Shown: positions 11,258 through 20,999 of the stretch, piece by piece | Layout of the letters: each line of letters opens with the position of its first letter | Numbering within the stretch: the first letter of the stretch is position 1 | Made by a program: the position numbers and the translations under genes | Notes under the pieces: generated by a model | The model's database searches: none | Seen by the model: the letters and a program-made list of their open reading frames with translations, nothing else | Told to the model about the DNA's origin: nothing | Assembly: GCF_937960835.1 (NCBI RefSeq) | Contig: NZ_CALGPC010000003.1 | Span: 186,001 to 250,000 of the forward strand | Direction: 5' to 3' | Source of the DNA: an uncultured Ferrovibrio sp. | GTDB lineage: Bacteria > Pseudomonadota > Alphaproteobacteria > Ferrovibrionales > Ferrovibrionaceae | DNA: 64,000 nucleotides

Positions 11258-12508
11258 CAGCGCGATCTGCGAACCGCCACCGGCCAGAGTCTGCCCATTT
11301 TGCATGACGACGTTAGCTGTGGTGACTTCCGCAGTACCGTTCAGGACGATGAGGCTATTGGGGCCGGCCGCGGCAACTTCTGTCGGCAGGTCGGCAATGG
11401 CAGACGCATCGAGCTGCACTACCTTTTCCACCGGGCCATTGCCGCCGACGAGCGATGCCGTTTCGACGATATCGGGAAGCTGCGTGACCTGCTGCCCGGT
11501 AACGATATCAATGTCACGCACGATCGCGGTGGTCATGCGCCGCTCCTGCAGGCTGGCGGGACGGCTGGAGCCTTTCGGTGCGGCCTGCAGCGGAATGCGC
11601 AGACGCAGGCTGGCAAAGCTTTGCGAGCCGCGGACATCGTCATGCTGCCATTCGCCTCCCAGCGTCACCCGCGCGCCCTCCCACAGGCCCGGCGTGTCGA
11701 AGCTGACGAATTCAGCGCGAAAACGCGGACCGTAGATGGCCTCCACGCCATCGCCGTCGAAGCGATAGCCGCCGGCATAGACCCGCAGGTCGAAATTGGA
11801 TTCGGCATCGAATATGGGCACCCGCCAGCCGACTTCCGCGTCGAAACCGCCGATCGCACGCTCCACCATCTGGCTGCGATGGGTGATCATCTGCACCTGC
11901 GTGCCGTTCAGCACTGCTTCAGTCTGGTCTGTGGCGCCGACCTGGTTCTCACGGTTTCCAACCGGCCAGTAGCTGTTAGCCCGCAGATCGAAATCTCGGC
12001 CCAGCAGCTCCGCGCCGATGGTGAGCTGGTTATAGGTATGACCGGTCGGCGAGCGGCGGCGGTCATAATAGCCATAACCGCCGATATTCCAGCCATCGCT
12101 CAGCATCTGCCGCAGGCCGAAGCCGAAATTGCCTTCGCGCGAGGAAGCATCATCCATGCGCAGACGGAAATCGCCGAAAAACAGCGTGTCGTGATCCTGG
12201 TCGATAGGCACGAAGAGATCGATTTCGCCCAGGCTGCGCTTGCTGCCGAGCTTGCCCTCGGTTTCGATCCAGGGCTGCCACTTGTCCGACCGGGCGGAAG
12301 CAGCCTGAGCCTCGTTCGCCCAAAGCGGCTGCGACAGAAGGCAATATCCCATCCCCGCCAGCAAGGCTGCGGTGCCGGCCGCAATCTGAATCGCCGTTTT
12401 GGCAAAGCCGTCGGCTCCCCTGGCATGCACCCTGCCCCGCCGATACCGGCGCCCGGCTGTGCCTTGCAGAAACGTTGCTTCCCGCCCCTGAACCCCAATG
12501 TTTTTCAT
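11255..12508 (-). CDS. Inverse-autotransporter-like outer-membrane beta-barrel protein (prematurely stopped)
   Basis: Residues ~35-68 form an extended signal peptide (hydrophobic stretch ending LWANEAQA). Residues ~75-310 resemble the inverse autotransporter (intimin/invasin-type) barrel: alternating amphipathic strands with GNFGFGLRQMLSDGWNIGG, YGYYDRRRSPTGHTYNQ and FDLRANSYWPVG. A linker at ~315-370 leads to the start of a beta-helix passenger (NGQTLAGGGSQIAL), where a TAG ends the frame at residue 417. Such proteins insert in the outer membrane and present the C-terminal passenger outside. The start ATG has no strong ribosome site. Adjacent, same-strand AraC gene could regulate it. Function of the passenger is unknown. 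Confidence 0.75.
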   Translation of the reverse strand: MKNIGVQGREATFLQGTAGRRYRRGRVHARGADGFAKTAIQIAAGTAALLAGMGYCLLSQPLWANEAQAASARSDKWQPWIETEGKLGSKRSLGEIDLFVPIDQDHDTLFFGDFRLRMDDASSREGNFGFGLRQMLSDGWNIGGYGYYDRRRSPTGHTYNQLTIGAELLGRDFDLRANSYWPVGNRENQVGATDQTEAVLNGTQVQMITHRSQMVERAIGGFDAEVGWRVPIFDAESNFDLRVYAGGYRFDGDGVEAIYGPRFRAEFVSFDTPGLWEGARVTLGGEWQHDDVRGSQSFASLRLRIPLQAAPKGSSRPASLQERRMTTAIVRDIDIVTGQQVTQLPDIVETASLVGGNGPVEKVVQLDASAIADLPTEVAAAGPNSLIVLNGTAEVTTANVVMQNGQTLAGGGSQIAL

Positions 12509-12645
12509 CTGTATTTTTCACCCATAGATGCATCCCACCATCCGCAATGCGAATGGAGCGCTGCATCCTAGGAACAGGCAAAAGGCAGGCAATCACATGG
12601 GACGTGCCGTATAAACCACGCCCCTAAGTTGAGATTTCGGAGCGA

Positions 12646-13719
12646 TCAACCGGCCAGATGGTGCAGCCAGGCTTCATATTCCCGGTCGAGGGCATAACGA
12701 TGCACCGCGAGGCGCCAGCGTTCGGGATATTCGATTGTCCAGCGTTGCCGCACCTGTCGCGGCGCCACCCCGAAATGGCGGCGAAAGACGCGGCTGAAGT
12801 CGCTGGCGCTGCCAAAACCCGTACGACGGGCGATTTCGCCGACAGGGCAGTCCGCTTCCTTCAGCAGAAGCCGTACGGCAAAGGAGAGCCGGCGCTCGCG
12901 AATACAATGCATCACCCCGCCGTCTTCACCGAAGTGACGATATAATGCGCTGCGCGAAAGGTTCAGCGCGTCGCATATGGCATCGGGGCCCAGCGTCTGA
13001 TCCGCCAGGTGCTGGTCGATATAGGTATGGATCTGCCGCTCCATCTGCCATCGGCGCCAGGCCACCGTATTCAGATGCGCGCCGTCCACCCCCTCCAGCG
13101 AGACGGCCAGCAGATTCAGCAGATTCGGCAATGCCTTCCGGCAGCCTTCGATATCGTTGCCCTTCGCCAGGGCATGAAAGCGCAGCAATGCCTGGCGCAG
13201 CGCCGCCGCAGCGGGATCTTTCGCAGTCAGACGACGCATGTGATGGTCATCCGACGCTTTCAGCAAAGGCTCCAGAAGCCCACGCGGCAGGATGAAAGAC
13301 AGGTGCGAAAACGCACTGGTTTCGCTGTGCATGGGCTGCGACAGATCGAACAGCACCATGTCGCCTGGTTCGATTTCGCCGCCTCCCTTATGCCGCTGCC
13401 AGCTCATGCCGCCTGCGAGGAACAGCTGCAGCATATAATGATCCATGCCGTCACGGGCGATCTCAAGGGCGCTGCGGCGCCAGCTCTGCTCGCGTGTCCG
13501 AGTATGGGCGAGAACGATATTGTCGAGACGGAAAGCTTCGACAAAGCCCTGGAAATCCGTTCCCGGACGCCCCATCGGTCCCGGTGAAACGTCGAAGATG
13601 CAACTCAGGCTGTCGCGCCACAGATCATAGCGGTCCCGGCTGGGTACCGCATTTACATCGAAGCGGGACCGCAGAAGACCGCCGACCGACACCTGCTCCC
13701 CGGCCTTGCTCGAATCCAT
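12646..13719 (-). CDS. AraC-family transcriptional regulator (FeaR-like)
   Basis: A 357-residue DNA-binding regulator. The start at 13719 (MDSSKAGEQVSV) is preceded by GGGAGGAATGAT; the open frame continues to 13950 but without such a site. The N-terminal ~200 residues resemble the AraC_binding_2 sensor (SRDRYDLWRDSLSCIFDVS near residue 25). The C-terminal two helix-turn-helix units are clear: DAICDALNLSRSALYRHFGE and CPVGEIARRTGFGSASDFSR, followed by the FRRHFGVAPRQVRQ hallmark. It is upstream of the barrel gene in the same direction, so that gene is a candidate target; the effector is unknown. Confidence 0.9.
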   Translation of the reverse strand: MDSSKAGEQVSVGGLLRSRFDVNAVPSRDRYDLWRDSLSCIFDVSPGPMGRPGTDFQGFVEAFRLDNIVLAHTRTREQSWRRSALEIARDGMDHYMLQLFLAGGMSWQRHKGGGEIEPGDMVLFDLSQPMHSETSAFSHLSFILPRGLLEPLLKASDDHHMRRLTAKDPAAAALRQALLRFHALAKGNDIEGCRKALPNLLNLLAVSLEGVDGAHLNTVAWRRWQMERQIHTYIDQHLADQTLGPDAICDALNLSRSALYRHFGEDGGVMHCIRERRLSFAVRLLLKEADCPVGEIARRTGFGSASDFSRVFRRHFGVAPRQVRQRWTIEYPERWRLAVHRYALDREYEAWLHHLAG

Positions 13720-13923
13720 ATCATTCCTCCCACCCGCAACTCGATTAAAACAGCATCGGCGGGCAGGCAACCCTGATCCGGGACTGCAGGGGGTATTGTA
13801 TGGTCGGAAAAGATTCGTGCTGGCCATGGGCCGCGACTTGCCGCAGCCCTGCTTTTCGCCATGCCGCGGCTTGGCCGTGGCGTTCACGAATGCTTGTCTT
13901 CTTCGCCTGCAAAGAACCTGTGG

Positions 13924-13945
13924 ATGCCCGGGCCGGCCCGGGCAT
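13924..13945. repeat. Perfect 22-base palindrome, copy C
   Basis: ATGCCCGGGCCGGCCCGGGCAT is its own reverse complement and is followed by GAC. It sits in the 263-base gap between the AraC gene and the catabolic block, about 38 bases past the stop of the last gene of that block. It belongs with the palindromes at 651, 2824 and 43256. I see no gene in the gap. Confidence 0.75.
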
Positions 13946-13982
13946 GACATTGTTTATGCGTCGGATGTGTATATGGCGCGCG

Positions 13983-14819
13983 CTACACCACTGTCCGGTG
14001 GCGCTCGATGCAGGTGCGCAGCACTTCGTCTGCGTCCTTCTTCCACCAGGTGTTCGCCGACATGATCTCGACCTCGCAGAAGCCGCGATAGCCCACGGCT
14101 TCGACCATGGCGCGGATAGCGGGGATATCGATCACGCCATCGCCCATCATGCCGCGGTCCAGCAGCAAATCGGTGGTTGGCACCAGCCAGTCGCAGATAT
14201 GGAAGGCCAGCACCCGTCTTGCGGCGCGCTCGATCTGGCTTTTGAGCTGCGGGTCCCACCAGACGTGGTAGACATCGACGGCGACGCCGAGATGCGTGTC
14301 ATCGGGGCCCGAGCCGAGCGCATCGCAGATATCGAGCGCCTGGGCCAGCGTGTTCACGCAGGCGCGGTCGGCGGCATACATCGGATGCAAGGGCTCGATC
14401 GCCAGCGGCACGCCGGCGGCCCTGGCATGTTCCAGGATTGCGGCGATGCCGTCCTGCACCTGGGCGCGGGCACCAGCGAGGTCTTTTGAGCCCTGCGGCA
14501 TGCCGCCGACGACCAGCACCAGGCATTGCGCATTCAGCGCCGCCGCATCGTCGATGGCGCGCTTGTTGTCCTCGATTGCCGCCTTCCGCCCAGCCGCGTC
14601 TTTCGCCGGGAACATGCCGCCGCGGCAAAGCCCCGTGACAGTCAGTCCCACATCGCGGATATGTTTTGCCGCTTTCGCAGTAGTGTACTCCGCCAGCTTG
14701 TCACGCCAGGGCGAGATGCCGGTAATGCCATGGCGCGCGCAGCCTTCGATGCATTGCTGCAGCGACCATTGCTCCTTCACCGTGGCGGTGTTGAGCGAAA
14801 GCGGCCCGGGCTTGCTCAT
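13983..14819 (-). CDS. Sugar isomerase/epimerase-like TIM-barrel protein
   Basis: A 278-residue member of the xylose-isomerase-like TIM barrel superfamily (AP endonuclease 2 type). Candidate metal ligands are visible in order: E142 region (LAIEPLHPMY), VAVDVYHVWWDP, LAFHICDWL and FCEVEIMSAN, matching the Glu-Asp/His-His-Glu pattern of the family. It probably isomerises or epimerises a sugar or keto sugar acid in the cytoplasm. It is the last gene of a five-gene operon, overlapping the DUF993 gene by 4 bases. The other TIM barrel of the operon (18565) is clearly divergent from it, so the two likely act at different steps. Exact substrate unknown. Confidence 0.85.
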   Translation of the reverse strand: MSKPGPLSLNTATVKEQWSLQQCIEGCARHGITGISPWRDKLAEYTTAKAAKHIRDVGLTVTGLCRGGMFPAKDAAGRKAAIEDNKRAIDDAAALNAQCLVLVVGGMPQGSKDLAGARAQVQDGIAAILEHARAAGVPLAIEPLHPMYAADRACVNTLAQALDICDALGSGPDDTHLGVAVDVYHVWWDPQLKSQIERAARRVLAFHICDWLVPTTDLLLDRGMMGDGVIDIPAIRAMVEAVGYRGFCEVEIMSANTWWKKDADEVLRTCIERHRTVV

Positions 14820-15979
14820 GCGGCGATCCCATGCACGGCCATCACCGCCTTCATGCGGCTGGCGGCGCGATCCGGGTCGCTGAGCAGGCCTGCTGCATCG
14901 GCCAGGCGGAACAGTTCGGCCAGATGCAGCGCAGAGCGCGTGCTCTGCTGGCCGCCAACCATGACGAAATGATCCTGATGGCCGTTCAGATAGGCCATGA
15001 AGACCACGCCGGTCTTGTAGAAGCGGGTCGGCGCCTTGAAGATGTGGCGTGACAGCGGCACGGTAGGCGCCAGCAGCTCGTGGAAGGTCTTCTCATCGCC
15101 ACGAGTGAGCGCGCCCAGAGCCGCCGAAGCGGCCGGCGCGATGGCATCGAAAATGCCGAGCAACGCATCGGAATGGCCCTGTTCGTCGCCCGCGATCAGT
15201 TCGGCATAATTGAAATCGTCGCCGGTATACATGCGCACGCCCTTGGGCAGGCGGCGGCGCATGGTGATTTCCTTGTCCTTGTCCAGCAGCGAGATCTTGA
15301 TGCCGTCGACCTTGGATGCATTGGCGGAAATGATGTCGAGGCAGACCTCCATCGCGGCCATATGGTCGCCCTTGCCCCAATAGCCCAGCAGGGCCGGATC
15401 GAACATCTCGCCCAGCCAATGCAGGATCACCGGCTGCTTCACCTGCCTCAGGATATGGCCATAGACCTGGACGTAATCATCGGGCGATCTGGCGCAGGCG
15501 GTAAGCGCGCGCGAGGCCATCAGGATGATGCGGCCGCCAAGCTTTTCAATCGCAGCGCATTGCTCTTCGTAGGCCGCGATCACCTTGTCTATGGTCACAT
15601 CCGGGCCGGGCGGCAGATGATCGGTACCGGCGCCCGAGAAGACCACCGCGCCGGGCACATCTTTCGCGGCATCGAGCGAGCGGCGGATCAGCTCCAGCGC
15701 ATCCTTCCATTCCAGCCCCATGCCGCGCTGCGCGGTATCCATCGCTTCGGCCACGCCAAAGCCCAGCGACCAGAGGTGCTGACGGAAGGCGATGGTACGC
15801 TCCCAGTCAATCGCCGGGGTCAGCCAGGGGTCGTGGTCGGCCAGGGGATCGGCCACGACATGGGCGGCAGCGAAGGCAACGCGGCTGAAGGGCGGCTTGG
15901 TGGCGGGAAAGGCCTTCGGCTGTTTCAGCGTATAGGGCGCCAGCTTGCCGGCGCTGATGGGGAGATTGAGCGTCGTCAT
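14816..15979 (-). CDS. DUF993 / dihydrodipicolinate-synthase-like protein
   Basis: A 387-residue protein of the DUF993 family, related to the DapA-like Schiff-base aldolases but without an experimentally settled role that I know of. Visible features are the TIM-barrel strands (GAVVFSGAGTDHLPPGP, GRIILMASRALTA, PVILHWLGEMFDP) and VDGIKISLLDKDKE, where the Lys of GIKIS occupies the position of the DapA-family Schiff-base lysine. Within this operon the natural guess is a retro-aldol cleavage of a dehydrated or oxidised sugar acid. It is spaced 1 base from the Gfo/Idh gene and overlaps the next isomerase gene. Confidence 0.85.
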   Translation of the reverse strand: MTTLNLPISAGKLAPYTLKQPKAFPATKPPFSRVAFAAAHVVADPLADHDPWLTPAIDWERTIAFRQHLWSLGFGVAEAMDTAQRGMGLEWKDALELIRRSLDAAKDVPGAVVFSGAGTDHLPPGPDVTIDKVIAAYEEQCAAIEKLGGRIILMASRALTACARSPDDYVQVYGHILRQVKQPVILHWLGEMFDPALLGYWGKGDHMAAMEVCLDIISANASKVDGIKISLLDKDKEITMRRRLPKGVRMYTGDDFNYAELIAGDEQGHSDALLGIFDAIAPAASAALGALTRGDEKTFHELLAPTVPLSRHIFKAPTRFYKTGVVFMAYLNGHQDHFVMVGGQQSTRSALHLAELFRLADAAGLLSDPDRAASRMKAVMAVHGIAA

Positions 15980-15980
15980 T

Positions 15981-17135
15981 TCAGACCTTCAATTCCGGCA
16001 GATCGATCCAGCGGCGTTCCTTCCAGCTCTTCAAGCCCGCTTCCGCCAGCTGCACGCCTTTCGCACCTTCGAGCAGGGTCCATTTGAACGGCTCGTTGTC
16101 GATGAGATGGCGGATGAACATCTCCCACTGGGCGCGGAAGCCGTTCGGATAGACCTGGTTGTCGGGAACTTCCTGCCAGGTCTCAAAGAAATTGATGGTC
16201 TGCGGAATGTCCGGATTCCACACCGGCTTCGGCGTCGCCGCGCGCGGCTGGATGAAGCATTTATGCAGACCGGCCACGGCGGAGCCGAGCGTACCATCGA
16301 CATGGAAGGTGACCAGATCGTCGCGCCGCACGCGGGTCACCCAAGAGGAATTGATCTGGGCGATCACGCCGCCTTCCAGTTCGAAGGTGGCATAGGCCGC
16401 GTCGTCGGCATCCGCCTTGTAGGGCTTGCCGTTTTCGTCCCAGCGCTGCGGGATATGGGTGGCGCCGAGACAAGAAACGCTTTTGACATTGCCGAACAGG
16501 TTGTCGAGCACGTAGCGCCAGTGGCAGAGCATGTCGAGGATGATGCCGCCGCCGTCCTTCAGACGATAATTCCAGGACGGCCGCTGCGCCGGCTGCCAGT
16601 CGCCTTCGAAGACCCAGTAGCCGAACTCCCCACGCACGGAGAGGATCTGGCCGAAGAATCCGCTGTCGATCAGCATTTTCATCTTCTGCAGGCCCGGCAG
16701 GAACAGCTTGTCCTGCACCACGCCGTTCTTGACGCCGTGCTGCTTGGCGGCCTTGACCAGCTCCATGGCGCTGTCGAGCGTTTCGGCGATCGGCTTCTCG
16801 CAATAAATGTCCTTGCCGGCTGCCATCGCCTTTTTCAGCAGATCGGCGCGGAGCTGCGTGGTGGCGGCGTCGAAGAACAGCGTGTCGTCCCTGTTCTTCA
16901 GCGCGCCGTCGAGATCGTCGGTATAGCGCTGGATGCCATACTGCCGGGCGAGCTGGGCCACCTTGTCGATATTGCGGCCGACCAGGATCGGATCGGGCAT
17001 GACGCGGCGGCCATCCTTGAGCAATACCCCGCCATCCTTGCGGATCGCCACGATGGAGCGGATAAGGTGCTGGTTCATGCCCATGCGTCCGGTGACGCCG
17101 TTCATGATGATGCCGAGGCGGATTTCCTTGCTCAT
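15981..17135 (-). CDS. Gfo/Idh/MocA-family oxidoreductase
   Basis: A 384-residue NAD(P)-dependent dehydrogenase-like enzyme. The N-terminal Rossmann part begins [19 protein letters not shown], an unusual variant of GxGxxG, and the family motif [12 protein letters not shown] is near residue 110. The C-terminal half ([26 protein letters not shown], then the sheet with [14 protein letters not shown]) matches the family's substrate-binding domain. It probably oxidises a ring or chain hydroxyl of the imported sugar. Its start overlaps the preceding enolase-superfamily gene by 4 bases, so translation is coupled. Confidence 0.9.
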   Translation of the reverse strand: MSKEIRLGIIMNGVTGRMGMNQHLIRSIVAIRKDGGVLLKDGRRVMPDPILVGRNIDKVAQLARQYGIQRYTDDLDGALKNRDDTLFFDAATTQLRADLLKKAMAAGKDIYCEKPIAETLDSAMELVKAAKQHGVKNGVVQDKLFLPGLQKMKMLIDSGFFGQILSVRGEFGYWVFEGDWQPAQRPSWNYRLKDGGGIILDMLCHWRYVLDNLFGNVKSVSCLGATHIPQRWDENGKPYKADADDAAYATFELEGGVIAQINSSWVTRVRRDDLVTFHVDGTLGSAVAGLHKCFIQPRAATPKPVWNPDIPQTINFFETWQEVPDNQVYPNGFRAQWEMFIRHLIDNEPFKWTLLEGAKGVQLAEAGLKSWKERRWIDLPELKV

Positions 17136-18568
17136 GATGCTTCCTTATTGGCAAAGGCGGAATGAGGCATGGGCGCGAGCGTGGCCCAATCGGGTTCTGC
17201 GGCGCTGGCAAAGCCGGGTGCGGCGAGAAGACTGCCCAGCGCGATCTGGCCGTTTCGGATAGCCAGACGCGCGCGGCCCTGGTGATCGCCGTAAAGATCA
17301 GGATGCGCGGCGCGAAAGGCAGCCTGTTCGGAGAGCGGCGCAAAGCCGAAGCCATCGACAAAATGATGGCCATTGCGCTCGACATGCGTCAGGCCCAGCA
17401 CGGCAACCAGCGCCAGATCCTGCTGCAGCGCGAGGCCGGCCTGGCAGGTGAGGTCCTCTCCGGTAATGAAGTAGCTTTCGCCCCAGGCCTTGCAGCGGGC
17501 GGCATTCAGCACCGCCCGGTAGACGCCTTTGCAGGTCTTGGACGAGATGCCGCGATAGCCAAGATCGCGCGCCTGCGGGAAGACATCGTAATCGGCATCC
17601 GATTCATCGATGATGACCGGCACATCCTGGCCGAAGCGACCGAGCGGCCTGGACAGAGCCGAGACGCGCCTGATCGGCTGCTCGATATACAGAATCGAGC
17701 GGCAGAGATTCTGCAAAGCCGGCTCCGCCTGCATCGCCTGCCACAGCGCAGCGATGCCATCGGCATCGTCATACTGCTCGTTGCCATCGAGGCTGGCCTG
17801 ATACGGCGCCGCATGGCGATCCAGCACGGCCGCGATGGCCTTGAGGCGGCTTAGGTCATCCGACAGGTTGCCCCCGACCTTCAGCTTGAAATAGCGCAAG
17901 CCATAGGCAGCGATGGCGCCTTCCAGAGTTTCGGGCAGGCCGTCATTCAGGCGTCCTGCCGCCGGCAGGTCGGCCTCGGCCAGCGCGTCGAGCATGCCGA
18001 CGGTATGGCGCGCGGCGATTTGCGAGGCCGGCTGCAGCAATTTCAGGAAACCATTGAGATCAAAACCGGCAAGGTCCGGCGTCAGCGCCACATCGATGCC
18101 GAAAAGATTCTGCTGCAAGGCTGCGGCAAACGGCAGGCCATGCAGACGGCAAAGTGCGTCGATCACCGCGCGGTCGAGCAAGGCCGGGCCATAGCTGGCG
18201 ACCAGGGCGTTCAGCCCCTGCCCTGCGCCCTGCTTCACCAGCGCGCGATGATGCATGGCGGAGTGGCCGAACGCGCTGCGCGGCGTTATGTCCGCGCAAT
18301 AGGCGGCAACGGCATTCTGCAGGGATTGGCGAAGCTGGGCAAAATTCTGCTCGTTCGATAAAGCCGGGTCCTTGTCGAACCATTTCGGCACCATCAGTTC
18401 GGCAGCAGAGCCCCAGGCCTCGCGGCCATCCGGCAACGCGATGCGCAAGCGCACAAAAGCCTGCGGCGCCTCGGTCAGCGTAATCACGCCGAAGCGGAAC
18501 GGCAGGCGCAGATGCACCAAACGCTCATAAAGCGCGATCTCCCGGATGCGGAAGACCGGCGCCGTCAT
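17132..18568 (-). CDS. Enolase-superfamily (mandelate racemase/muconate lactonizing-like) enzyme
   Basis: A 478-residue enzyme, longer than the typical ~370-400. The superfamily residues are present: KLK motif K228/K230 (YFKLKVGG), metal ligands D261 (SLDGNEQY), E296 (YIEQPI) and D321/E322 (IIDESD), and a further lysine K344 (SSKTCKG). These enzymes abstract the proton next to a carboxylate, so the substrate should be an acid, consistent with the TctCBA importer upstream; dehydration or epimerisation of a sugar acid is likely. It overlaps the flanking genes by 4 bases on each side. Confidence 0.88.
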   Translation of the reverse strand: MTAPVFRIREIALYERLVHLRLPFRFGVITLTEAPQAFVRLRIALPDGREAWGSAAELMVPKWFDKDPALSNEQNFAQLRQSLQNAVAAYCADITPRSAFGHSAMHHRALVKQGAGQGLNALVASYGPALLDRAVIDALCRLHGLPFAAALQQNLFGIDVALTPDLAGFDLNGFLKLLQPASQIAARHTVGMLDALAEADLPAAGRLNDGLPETLEGAIAAYGLRYFKLKVGGNLSDDLSRLKAIAAVLDRHAAPYQASLDGNEQYDDADGIAALWQAMQAEPALQNLCRSILYIEQPIRRVSALSRPLGRFGQDVPVIIDESDADYDVFPQARDLGYRGISSKTCKGVYRAVLNAARCKAWGESYFITGEDLTCQAGLALQQDLALVAVLGLTHVERNGHHFVDGFGFAPLSEQAAFRAAHPDLYGDHQGRARLAIRNGQIALGSLLAAPGFASAAEPDWATLAPMPHSAFANKEAS

Positions 18569-19392
18569 GGCAGCGCCTCCAGGATGCGGCGCAGATAGCG
18601 GATACTGTGCTCGGCCACGCCGGGACCGTCAGGCACGTATTCGAACGGCTCGACGCCGATATCGCCCTGATAGTTGTTGCGCTTCAGCGCGGCGAGGATC
18701 GGGGCGAAATCCATCTCGCCCTGGCCGGGGCCGCGGCGGTTCGGGTCGTTGACCTGGATATGGCGGATCAGGCCGCTGGGCATCCATTCGTCGATCAACT
18801 GGGGCACCGACTGCTCTTCCGTCAGCCCGGCCGCCGAGCAGTCGATCATGGTGCAGAAATGATTGCTGCCGATGCCTTCGACGATGCCGATCGCTTCGGC
18901 CACGGTATTGACGAAATTGGTCTCCTGACGCGACAGCGGCTCAAGGCAGTAGATCACGCCGGCCTCTTCCGCTGCCTCGGCGGCCTTGCGGAAAGCCTCC
19001 AGTGCCCAGCCCTTCGGCGCATGGATGTCGCGCTCGGGCAGGCGGCGCTGGGCCGGGGAGCCATGCACCAGGTACCGTCCGCCCAATTCGGCACAGAGGC
19101 CACATAGCCGCTTCATCGCCTCGATGGTGCGGCGGCGGGTTGGCGGGTCCGGATCGGTGAGCGACAGGCCTTTCGGCGCAACCAACAGCCAATGCAGGCC
19201 GGTGATGGCAATGCCTACCTCTTCCGCCGCGCGGCGCAGCACGCGGCATTCGTTTGTGGTCAAGGCGAGCGGATCTTCAGCCAGAGTGAACGGCGCAACC
19301 TCCAAGCCGTCATAGCCGAGCGAGGCCGCATAGGCGCATTGCGCCTCAAACGGCATGCCGGCCAGGACTTCGTTGCAGAGCGCTATTCTCAT
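18565..19392 (-). CDS. Sugar isomerase/epimerase-like TIM-barrel protein, first gene of the catabolic block
   Basis: A 275-residue xylose-isomerase-like TIM barrel. The order IALCNEVLAG, GYDGLEVAPF, ITGLHWLL, YCLEPLSRQETNF, MIDCSAAG, RHIQVNDPNRRGPGQGEMDF and IGVEPFEY follows the D-tagatose/psicose-epimerase-like group, with Glu, Asp, His and Glu as metal ligands. It is the first gene of the block, 3 bases downstream of a palindromic operator, and overlaps the enolase-superfamily gene. Probably epimerises a keto sugar or sugar acid; substrate unknown. Confidence 0.86.
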   Translation of the reverse strand: MRIALCNEVLAGMPFEAQCAYAASLGYDGLEVAPFTLAEDPLALTTNECRVLRRAAEEVGIAITGLHWLLVAPKGLSLTDPDPPTRRRTIEAMKRLCGLCAELGGRYLVHGSPAQRRLPERDIHAPKGWALEAFRKAAEAAEEAGVIYCLEPLSRQETNFVNTVAEAIGIVEGIGSNHFCTMIDCSAAGLTEEQSVPQLIDEWMPSGLIRHIQVNDPNRRGPGQGEMDFAPILAALKRNNYQGDIGVEPFEYVPDGPGVAEHSIRYLRRILEALP

Positions 19393-19395
19393 GAG

Positions 19396-19415
19396 AAGTA
19401 ACCAATCAGTTACTT
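19396..19415. promoter_or_regulatory. TetR-type operator, copy 1
   Basis: AAGTAAC-CAATCA-GTTACTT is a perfect 7-base inverted repeat with 6-base spacer. The core GTAACnnnTCAGTTAC recurs before tctC (22684-22703). Its position immediately before the first gene of the catabolic block, downstream of tctA, suggests an internal regulated promoter. Confidence 0.75.
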
Positions 19416-19451
19416 ATCCTAGGGCCGGGCCGGCGCATCGTCAATCACGCC

Positions 19452-20978
19452 CTACAGCACGCGGCGGCGGAACGGCCGCAGCAGCAGGCCGGTGGCGGCA
19501 CCGAAGGCCCGCCGTGCCGGCGGCACGCTCATCAGCACGGTCACCGCAACCAGCAGAAAGATCACGAAGCTGATCGGGCGGGTGAAGAAGGGCGTAAGAT
19601 CGCCATCCGACAGGGTCAGGCCGCGGCGCAGGCTTTTGTCCAGCAGATCGCCCAGCACGATACCGAGCACCAGCGGCGCCATCGGATAATTCAGGCCGCG
19701 CAGGATCAGACCGATGATGCCGAAAGCCAGCATCACGATAATGTCGAACGGCCGCGAAGCAATGGCATAGGAACCGACGGCGCAAAGCACGAAGATCACC
19801 GGCATGATCATCGGCCGGGGGACGGTGAGCACTTTCACCAGCAGCCTGGTGAGCGTCAGGCCATAGAACAGGATGCCGATGGACGCCATCAGCATCATGG
19901 CGACGACGTCGTATACGAATTGCGGATTCTCGACCATGATCAGCGGCCCGGGCCGCACGCCATGGATCATCATCGCCGCCAGCAGAACGGCGGCGGGCGC
20001 GGAACCCGGCACGGCAAGCGTCAGCACGGGAATGACCGAACCCGGCACGCAGGCATTGTCGCCGGTTTCGGCGGCCATCAGGCCCTCCACCGAGCCCTTG
20101 CCGAATTTCTCCTTCTCCTTGCTGGCGCGGCGCGCGGCGGCATAGGAGCTCCAGGCGGCAACATCCTCGCCCACGCCGGGGACAATCCCGACAAAGGTGC
20201 CGATCAGGCCCGAGCGGATGACGGTGCGCCAGTACTGCAGCACGTCGCCGATTTTCGGGATGACGGAATCGAATGCATTCACCACGAACTTCGCCGGCTT
20301 GTCCTTCATCACGCTGAGCACCTCGGCGAAGCCGAAGACGCCGACCAGCGCCGGGATCAGCGCAATGCCGCCGGAAAGGTCGTGAATGCCGAAGGTGAAG
20401 CGGTCATAGGCGTACATGCCTTCCTGGCCGATGCAGGCGATGAACAGCCCGATGAAGCCGGCGATCCAGCCTTTCAGCGGATCGGTGCCGGTGAGATTGC
20501 CCGAAATCACCACGCCGAAAACAGCAAGCCAGAAGAATTCATAGGCGCCGAATTTCAACGCCATCTCGCCCAGCACCGGCGTGAACAGCGCCAGGAAGAA
20601 CATGCCAATCCAGGTGCCGAGCACCGAGCCTGAGGTCGCAATACCCATGGCACGGCCAGCCAGGCCCTGCTTGGCCAGCGCGTGACCGTCAAGGCAGGAG
20701 GCCGCCGAAGCCGGCGTACCGGGAATGTTGAGCAGGATGGCGCTGCGGCTGCCGCCATAAATGGCGCCAACGTAGGTGCAGATCAGGATCAGCAGCGCCT
20801 CTCCCGGCTGCAGCTTGAGCGTCATCGTCGTCATCAGCGCGACGCCCATCGTGGCAGTGAGGCCTGGCAGTGCGCCGATGATGACGCCAAGCAGGGTGGA
20901 GGCCAGCGCGTAAAAGATGATCTGCGGCGTAGAGAATGTGGCTATCGAAGTGGCGAAGCCGATCAGACCGTCCAACAT
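19452..20978 (-). CDS. tctA: Tripartite tricarboxylate transporter large permease TctA
   Basis: A 508-residue, roughly 12-helix inner-membrane permease of a TctABC secondary importer for carboxylates. Family hallmarks include LLGVIIGALPGLTATMGVALM near residue 30, the GGSRSAILLNIPGTPASAA block near 75-95, and a second GTFVGIVPGVGEDVAAWSSYA block in the second half. It follows tctB after 21 bases. The substrate is set by TctC; the co-regulated enzymes suggest a carboxylated sugar derivative. Confidence 0.95.
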   Translation of the reverse strand: MLDGLIGFATSIATFSTPQIIFYALASTLLGVIIGALPGLTATMGVALMTTMTLKLQPGEALLILICTYVGAIYGGSRSAILLNIPGTPASAASCLDGHALAKQGLAGRAMGIATSGSVLGTWIGMFFLALFTPVLGEMALKFGAYEFFWLAVFGVVISGNLTGTDPLKGWIAGFIGLFIACIGQEGMYAYDRFTFGIHDLSGGIALIPALVGVFGFAEVLSVMKDKPAKFVVNAFDSVIPKIGDVLQYWRTVIRSGLIGTFVGIVPGVGEDVAAWSSYAAARRASKEKEKFGKGSVEGLMAAETGDNACVPGSVIPVLTLAVPGSAPAAVLLAAMMIHGVRPGPLIMVENPQFVYDVVAMMLMASIGILFYGLTLTRLLVKVLTVPRPMIMPVIFVLCAVGSYAIASRPFDIIVMLAFGIIGLILRGLNYPMAPLVLGIVLGDLLDKSLRRGLTLSDGDLTPFFTRPISFVIFLLVAVTVLMSVPPARRAFGAATGLLLRPFRRRVL

Positions 20979-20999
20979 GGCAACTTGCTCAGTTCACAT

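Noticed and set aside
19396..19415. Palindrome as a transcription terminator of tctA
   Set aside because: AT-rich with a 7-base stem and no T-run; repetition before tctC points to an operator.
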